NCBI RefSeq assembly: GCF_004799345.1
Contig: NZ_SSMC01000003.1
Coordinates: forward strand, 372,001 to 436,000
Direction: 5' to 3'
Origin: Robertkochia marina
GTDB lineage: Bacteria; Bacteroidota; Bacteroidia; Flavobacteriales; Flavobacteriaceae
Length of the DNA: 64,000 nt
The notes beneath the pieces are model-generated. The model saw only the letters and a list, made by a program, of their open reading frames with translations, was not told the origin of the DNA and ran no database searches. Below are positions 59,437 to 64,000 of this stretch, in pieces. Each line of letters opens with the position of its first letter. Within the stretch, counting starts at the first letter, position 1. The position numbers and the translations under genes are program-made.

Positions 59437-62400
59437 ATGACCAAGGCCTTATTAGAGAAAATCGGAATAAGTAAAAAATCGGAAGCCTCCGCTGCTAAGG
59501 GCGCTTCCAAATACAAATATCCGGGAAAACCGGTGGCAATGGACGGTAATACGGCTGCCATTATGTGTGAGCGCGAGTCTACCGATGCCGCAGGGGCATT
59601 TCCCATTACCCCCTCTACCCAGATGGGGGAATATTGGGCAGATGCTGCCGCCAAGGGGCATTTAAACATCTCAGACAAACCCCTGATCTTTATCGAGCCC
59701 GAAGGGGAGCATGCAGCCGCAGCGGTTACCGCCGGACTTTCCATGACAGGGTTGCGAGCGGCAAACTTTTCCTCAGGACAGGGAATAGCCTATATGCATG
59801 AGTCGCTCTATGCGGCGGTAGGAAAACGTCTGACCTATGTACTTAATATAGGTGCGCGTGCCATGACCAAATCAACCCTGAACGTGCACGCCGGTCACGA
59901 CGACTACCACGCTGTTGATGACACCGGGTTTTTCCAGATGTTCGCTAAAAAAGCACAGCATGTAGCCGATCTTAACATCATAGCCCACCGCATAGCAGAG
60001 TTGGCATTGACTCCCGGGATCATTGCCCAGGACGGGTTTTTAACCACCCACCTGATAGAATCATTTATGCTGCCGGAAAGGGAATTGATCAAAGAGTACC
60101 TGGGGCGTCCTGATGATATCATCAAAACCCCCACTCCGGCCCAACGTATTATCTATGGCGAAACACGACGCCGTATTCCGGAGCTTTGGGATGTTGATAA
60201 CCCGGTTATGGCCGGGATCGTACAAAACCAGGACTCCTATATGCAGAGCGTTGCCGCCCAGCGTCCCTTCTTCTTTGATCATATACAGGAGCTGACCGAC
60301 CGGGCCTTTGAAGAATATGCCCAGCTTACCGGAAGGCGCTATAAAAGGGTGATGACCTATAAAACCGAAGATGCTGATTACCTGATCCTGGGGCAGGGAA
60401 GCCTGGTGCCCAGTGCAGAGGTAGTAGCCGATTACCTGCGCGAAACCCGGGGCATTAAAGTAGGGGTGGTTGACCTGGTGATGTTCCGGCCTTTCCCGGC
60501 AGATTTGCTGGCTAAGGTTTTAAAAGGCAAAAAAGCGGTGACCATCCTGGAGCGTCTCGATCAGCCCCTGGCTGTTGATTCTCCGATCACCAGGGAGGTG
60601 AGAAGTGTCTTGAACAAATGTGTCGAGAACGGTGCCCATAAAAAACAACACCCTTATCGCGAACTTATCTCCTATGCGGTAACAGATATGCCCGCCATTT
60701 ATTCCGGTTCTTTTGGTATGGGTAGCCGTGACCTGCAGCCCGAAGGTATTATCGGCGCTGTTGAGAACATGCTTCCCGACGGGAAACACAAAAAGAATTT
60801 TTATCTCTCCATAGATTTTATCAGGGAGGTGGCCAATTCACCAAAACAGAAGGCCTACCAGGAATCTATTGCAGCCTCTTACCCGCATGTAAAGGACCTG
60901 TCGGTACGCGGCTCAGAAAATCCTAACCTGATGCCTAAAGACGCCATTACGGTGCGTTTTCACTCCATTGGTGGCTGGGGTGCCATTACCACAGGAAAGA
61001 ACCTGGCCATGACCTTATATGAATTATTAGGGTATAACATTAAAGCCAATCCGAAGTATGGTTCAGAGAAAAAGGGACAACCCACCACCTATTACCTGGC
61101 AGCGGCTTCAGAACCTATCCGCATTAACTGCGAATATTATTTCGTAGATGTGGTGCTCTCTCCCGATCCCAATGTATTTAAACATACCAATGCCCTTGCA
61201 GGGCTGAAACAGGGTGGAAGCTTTATTATACAAAGTGACCGTAAAACCCCTGAAGAGGTATGGGCCGATATACCGGAGTTCTATCAGAAGATCATCATTG
61301 ATAAAGAGATCAAACTCTTCTATATTGACGGATTCAAGATCGCCCGCGAAGAGGCCACCGACCCCGAATTACAGTTGCGTATGCAGGGTATTGCCTTCCA
61401 GGGAGCATTTTTTGCCGCCTCGCCCTTAATGGAGAAATCCGGACTTTCCGAAGAAAAACTATTAAAAGCCATCGAAGACCAGTTGCAGCATAAGTTCGGT
61501 ACCAAAGGGCAACGGGTGGTCGAGGATAATATGCGGGTGGTAAAACGCGGATTCGATGAGGTCGTTGAGATCACTGAAAAGGAAGTAGGAGCGGGTAATC
61601 AGACCAATGGCAGTGTTCAGGAAATGCCCCCTGTACCTCAAATGCTGAAGGAAATTCCCCAAAGTGAATCCAAATTGAGTGATATTCACCGTTTCTGGGA
61701 GCAAACCGGGAATTTCTATCTGCGAGGCATGGGGAATGATAACCTCACCGATCCATTCATCGGGCTGAGTGTGATGCCGGCGGTAACATCGGTATTCCGC
61801 AATATGACAGGCATCCGCTTTGAACACCCTAAATGGATCCCGAATAACTGTACCGCCTGCGGTGATTGTTATACCGTATGTCCTGATACCGCCATTCCGG
61901 GTCTTGTGAGTGAGGTGTCTGATGTTTTCGATACTATCGTAACACGGGTTAAAAAGAACCACGGTAAGCTGGAACACTTGCCCAGAGCCGTGCGTAAACT
62001 CGAGAGTAACGTAAGAACCCTGTTCAAAACATCCAATAACGGGGCTACCGTCAATGAAAATATCAAGAATGCCATAGAAATGACCATCGCCGATCTTAAA
62101 GGCAATTCCGAAATGGTTAAGGAGTTTGATTGGTTCAAAGAGGAGTTGGGGGAATTCAATTTCGCCTTAACCCGGCCTTATTTTGACCTTCATGAGAAAA
62201 AAGAAGAAGGCAGCGGAGGTTTGTTCAGTATCACCATCAACCCCAACACCTGTAAAGGATGTATGGAATGTGTGGCCGTGTGTAACGACAATGCCCTGAT
62301 CAAAATTCCGCAAACAGAAGGTTCTGTGGTAGAATTGAACAAGCAATGGGATCTCTGGAATGCCCTGCCCAATACACCTCAGAAATTTAATCGCATTGAT

Positions 62401-64000
62401 GATCTGGAAGAAAAGATAGGTCCGCTGGAAACACTCCTGCTCAATAAAGATGCTTACCTGAATTTTGCCAGTGGAGACGGAGCGTGTTTGGGATGTTCTG
62501 AAAAATCGGTGGTGCACATCTTTACCGCCACGGTAGAGTCGCTGATGCAGCCGCGTATAGAGAAACATATGGCCTACCTTGAAGAGCTTACCGATAAACT
62601 GGAGAAGCATGTCCAGGGGAAACTGATGGGTGGGGTAGATCTCACAGATTCTGCCACCATGGCCAAGATCGTTAGCGAGATGCAAAATGCTGATCTCACC
62701 ATGGCAGAGATCACCCGCAGGTTCGAATCTGAGAAAGGTGGAGAACCGATTGACCAGGAATGGCTGCGAAATATTACCCAGCTGCTGGCACAGCTGAAAA
62801 AGCTCAAATGGAAATATACCAATGGTACCTCCGGAAAAGGGCGTTCTAATATGGGAATGCTCAATGCCACAGGTTGTACCTCGGTTTGGGGCAGTACCTG
62901 GCCTTTTAACCCGTATCCTTTCCCTTGGGCCAATCACCTGTTCCAGGATTCTACCTCTATGGCCATGGGTGTCTTTGAGGGACATATGGCTAAAATGGCA
63001 GAAGGCTTTAAAGCCATTAGAAAAGCAGAGCTTATTCTTGATGGAAAGTACGACCCAACAGAACACGATGAGTTCTTTACCTATTTTACCTGGCAGCAAT
63101 TCACTGATGAAGAGTGGCTGTTGTGTCCGCCGGTGGTCACCCTCGGAGGTGATGGCGCCATGTACGACATAGGTTTCCAGAACCTCTCCCGTATGATGGC
63201 CTCCGGTAAACCGATCAAAGTGATCGTGGTTGATACCCAGGTATACTCTAATACCGGTGGGCAGGCCTGTACCTCCGGCTTTATCGGCCAGGTGTCTGAC
63301 ATGGCTCAATACGGTAAGGTTTGGAAAGGGAAGGAAGAACCCCGAAAAGAGATCGGCCTGATCGCCATGGCCCATAGAAATACCTACGTGTTACAAGGGT
63401 CTCTGGCCAATACGAGCCAGATGATAGAAGGATTTATCGATGGCTTAATGACCAAGCGTCCGGCTATATTTAACCTTTATACCACCTGCCAGCCTGAACA
63501 TGGGGTCGGTGATGATATGGGGGTAAACCAGGCGAAACTTGCTGTGGAATCAAGAGCCTATCCGGTCTTTAAATACAACCCGGATCACGGTATTAAAACC
63601 ACCGAGGCCTTTGACCTGTCAGGGAATCCGGATCTTAATAAAGACTGGCCGACCTATCGTTTAAAATACCTCGAATACGGACAGGAACGCACCATGGAGC
63701 TGCCTATGACCTTTGCCGATTTTGCCCTTACAGAAGCGCGGTTCAGGAAACATTTCCGCAAAGTACCCAGAGATGCCTGGAATGATAACATGGTATTGTT
63801 AGCTGAATTCCTTGACATGGAAGAAAGCGACCGAGAAGGTAAATTCCCCTTTATCTGGGCAGTAGACAGAGATCAAAAACTCAACAGAGTTTTGGTGGCT
63901 AAACCCATCGTGGAGTCCTGTGAGGAACGACGCGATTTCTGGTTGCTTCTGAAAGACCTTGCAGGCGTAGATGCTGAGCAGTCCATTGAGGAAAATTTGG
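59437..64000 (+). CDS. Oversized pyruvate:ferredoxin (flavodoxin) oxidoreductase, 3' end cut by window
   Basis: Oxidises pyruvate (or another 2-oxoacid) to acetyl-CoA with ferredoxin. Open from ATG 59437 to the window edge, over 1520 residues, already longer than usual NifJ (about 1170-1200). Order: pyrimidine-binding domain (MDGNTAAIMCERESTDAAGAFPITPS near 35), the gamma domain (RFHSIGGWGAITTGKN near 507), a ferredoxin-type cluster (NCTACGDCYTVCP near 806), a second (TCKGCMECVAVC near 939), the proximal cluster (GACLGCSEKS near 1014), and the thiamine diphosphate domain (GGDGAMYDIG near 1237; VYSNTGGQACTSG near 1270). Extra helical stretches separate the clusters. Pyruvate as substrate is inferred. 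Confidence 0.92.
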   Translation, partial: MTKALLEKIGISKKSEASAAKGASKYKYPGKPVAMDGNTAAIMCERESTDAAGAFPITPSTQMGEYWADAAAKGHLNISDKPLIFIEPEGEHAAAAVTAGLSMTGLRAANFSSGQGIAYMHESLYAAVGKRLTYVLNIGARAMTKSTLNVHAGHDDYHAVDDTGFFQMFAKKAQHVADLNIIAHRIAELALTPGIIAQDGFLTTHLIESFMLPERELIKEYLGRPDDIIKTPTPAQRIIYGETRRRIPELWDVDNPVMAGIVQNQDSYMQSVAAQRPFFFDHIQELTDRAFEEYAQLTGRRYKRVMTYKTEDADYLILGQGSLVPSAEVVADYLRETRGIKVGVVDLVMFRPFPADLLAKVLKGKKAVTILERLDQPLAVDSPITREVRSVLNKCVENGAHKKQHPYRELISYAVTDMPAIYSGSFGMGSRDLQPEGIIGAVENMLPDGKHKKNFYLSIDFIREVANSPKQKAYQESIAASYPHVKDLSVRGSENPNLMPKDAITVRFHSIGGWGAITTGKNLAMTLYELLGYNIKANPKYGSEKKGQPTTYYLAAASEPIRINCEYYFVDVVLSPDPNVFKHTNALAGLKQGGSFIIQSDRKTPEEVWADIPEFYQKIIIDKEIKLFYIDGFKIAREEATDPELQLRMQGIAFQGAFFAASPLMEKSGLSEEKLLKAIEDQLQHKFGTKGQRVVEDNMRVVKRGFDEVVEITEKEVGAGNQTNGSVQEMPPVPQMLKEIPQSESKLSDIHRFWEQTGNFYLRGMGNDNLTDPFIGLSVMPAVTSVFRNMTGIRFEHPKWIPNNCTACGDCYTVCPDTAIPGLVSEVSDVFDTIVTRVKKNHGKLEHLPRAVRKLESNVRTLFKTSNNGATVNENIKNAIEMTIADLKGNSEMVKEFDWFKEELGEFNFALTRPYFDLHEKKEEGSGGLFSITINPNTCKGCMECVAVCNDNALIKIPQTEGSVVELNKQWDLWNALPNTPQKFNRIDDLEEKIGPLETLLLNKDAYLNFASGDGACLGCSEKSVVHIFTATVESLMQPRIEKHMAYLEELTDKLEKHVQGKLMGGVDLTDSATMAKIVSEMQNADLTMAEITRRFESEKGGEPIDQEWLRNITQLLAQLKKLKWKYTNGTSGKGRSNMGMLNATGCTSVWGSTWPFNPYPFPWANHLFQDSTSMAMGVFEGHMAKMAEGFKAIRKAELILDGKYDPTEHDEFFTYFTWQQFTDEEWLLCPPVVTLGGDGAMYDIGFQNLSRMMASGKPIKVIVVDTQVYSNTGGQACTSGFIGQVSDMAQYGKVWKGKEEPRKEIGLIAMAHRNTYVLQGSLANTSQMIEGFIDGLMTKRPAIFNLYTTCQPEHGVGDDMGVNQAKLAVESRAYPVFKYNPDHGIKTTEAFDLSGNPDLNKDWPTYRLKYLEYGQERTMELPMTFADFALTEARFRKHFRKVPRDAWNDNMVLLAEFLDMEESDREGKFPFIWAVDRDQKLNRVLVAKPIVESCEERRDFWLLLKDLAGVDAEQSIEENL

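Noticed and set aside
62167-63375. 402-codon open frame on the minus strand inside the PFOR gene
   Set aside because: It lies entirely antisense to a strongly conserved coding region (clusters and thiamine domain) and its translation shows no recognisable domain; the openness follows from codon bias of the real gene.

Overview
The window is a stretch of chromosome from a member of the Bacteroidota, almost certainly family Flavobacteriaceae (my estimate by eye is a mid-40s GC percentage). Supporting signs are the gliding-motility lipoprotein GldI, a SusC/SusD pair, Bacteroidota-only families (DUF3810, DUF5683, DUF6122, a WbqC-like protein), a very large signal peptidase I, many lipoproteins, and Bacteroidota-type -7 promoter boxes (TAnnTTTG) in front of many genes. 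No tRNA, rRNA, phage, insertion sequence or CRISPR array was seen. Both ends are cut: an OstA/LptA-like gene on the left and a giant pyruvate:ferredoxin oxidoreductase on the right.

Layout. 1-12.9 kb, minus strand: OstA-like protein; a run trmH-type methyltransferase > M48 protease > relA/spoT > fur > purA; two secreted amidohydrolases; a DUF3810 protein. 13-26.3 kb: pepD; a minus-strand group of peptidyl-prolyl isomerase, gldI and DHH phosphoesterase; phoD-like phosphatase and ndk; recF with a lipocalin-like lipoprotein and a DUF721 protein; then a plus-strand group TPR protein > ribH, and small membrane protein > mutL > two rhomboids > EEP phosphatase. 27.3-40.8 kb, minus strand: parA > parB > DUF5683 > dapB > lepB > WbqC-like > DUF6122; udk > ftsB-like > methylmalonyl-CoA mutase small and large subunits > SDR; a sugar dehydrogenase and an SGNH hydrolase. 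Most of this is ordinary flavobacterial core genome.

41-64 kb is more accessory in character: PEP synthase with a LacI-type operator at its promoter, an unknown protein, a phosphoribosyltransferase/hydrolase pair, a short B12-dependent (class II) ribonucleotide reductase, a DUF2267 protein, an exported DsrE-like protein followed by a SoxB/5'-nucleotidase-like lipoprotein, a DUF5117-type zinc protease, a SusC/SusD transporter, a HEPN-like small protein and the oversized pyruvate:ferredoxin oxidoreductase. Several of these fit oxygen-limited or stressed growth: oxygen-independent deoxynucleotide synthesis, ferredoxin-linked pyruvate metabolism and PEP regeneration. That grouping is inference from gene content. 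Methylmalonyl-CoA mutase and the reductase both imply a B12 supply.

The intergenic gaps hold most of the unexplained structure: two copies of a dispersed element of about 105 bp whose hairpin shows a compensatory base-pair change, degenerate 7-8 bp tandem repeats in several gaps, a cluster of three palindromes at 43.6 kb, and operator-like dyads upstream of ppsA, the ribonucleotide reductase, the DsrE-like gene and susC.
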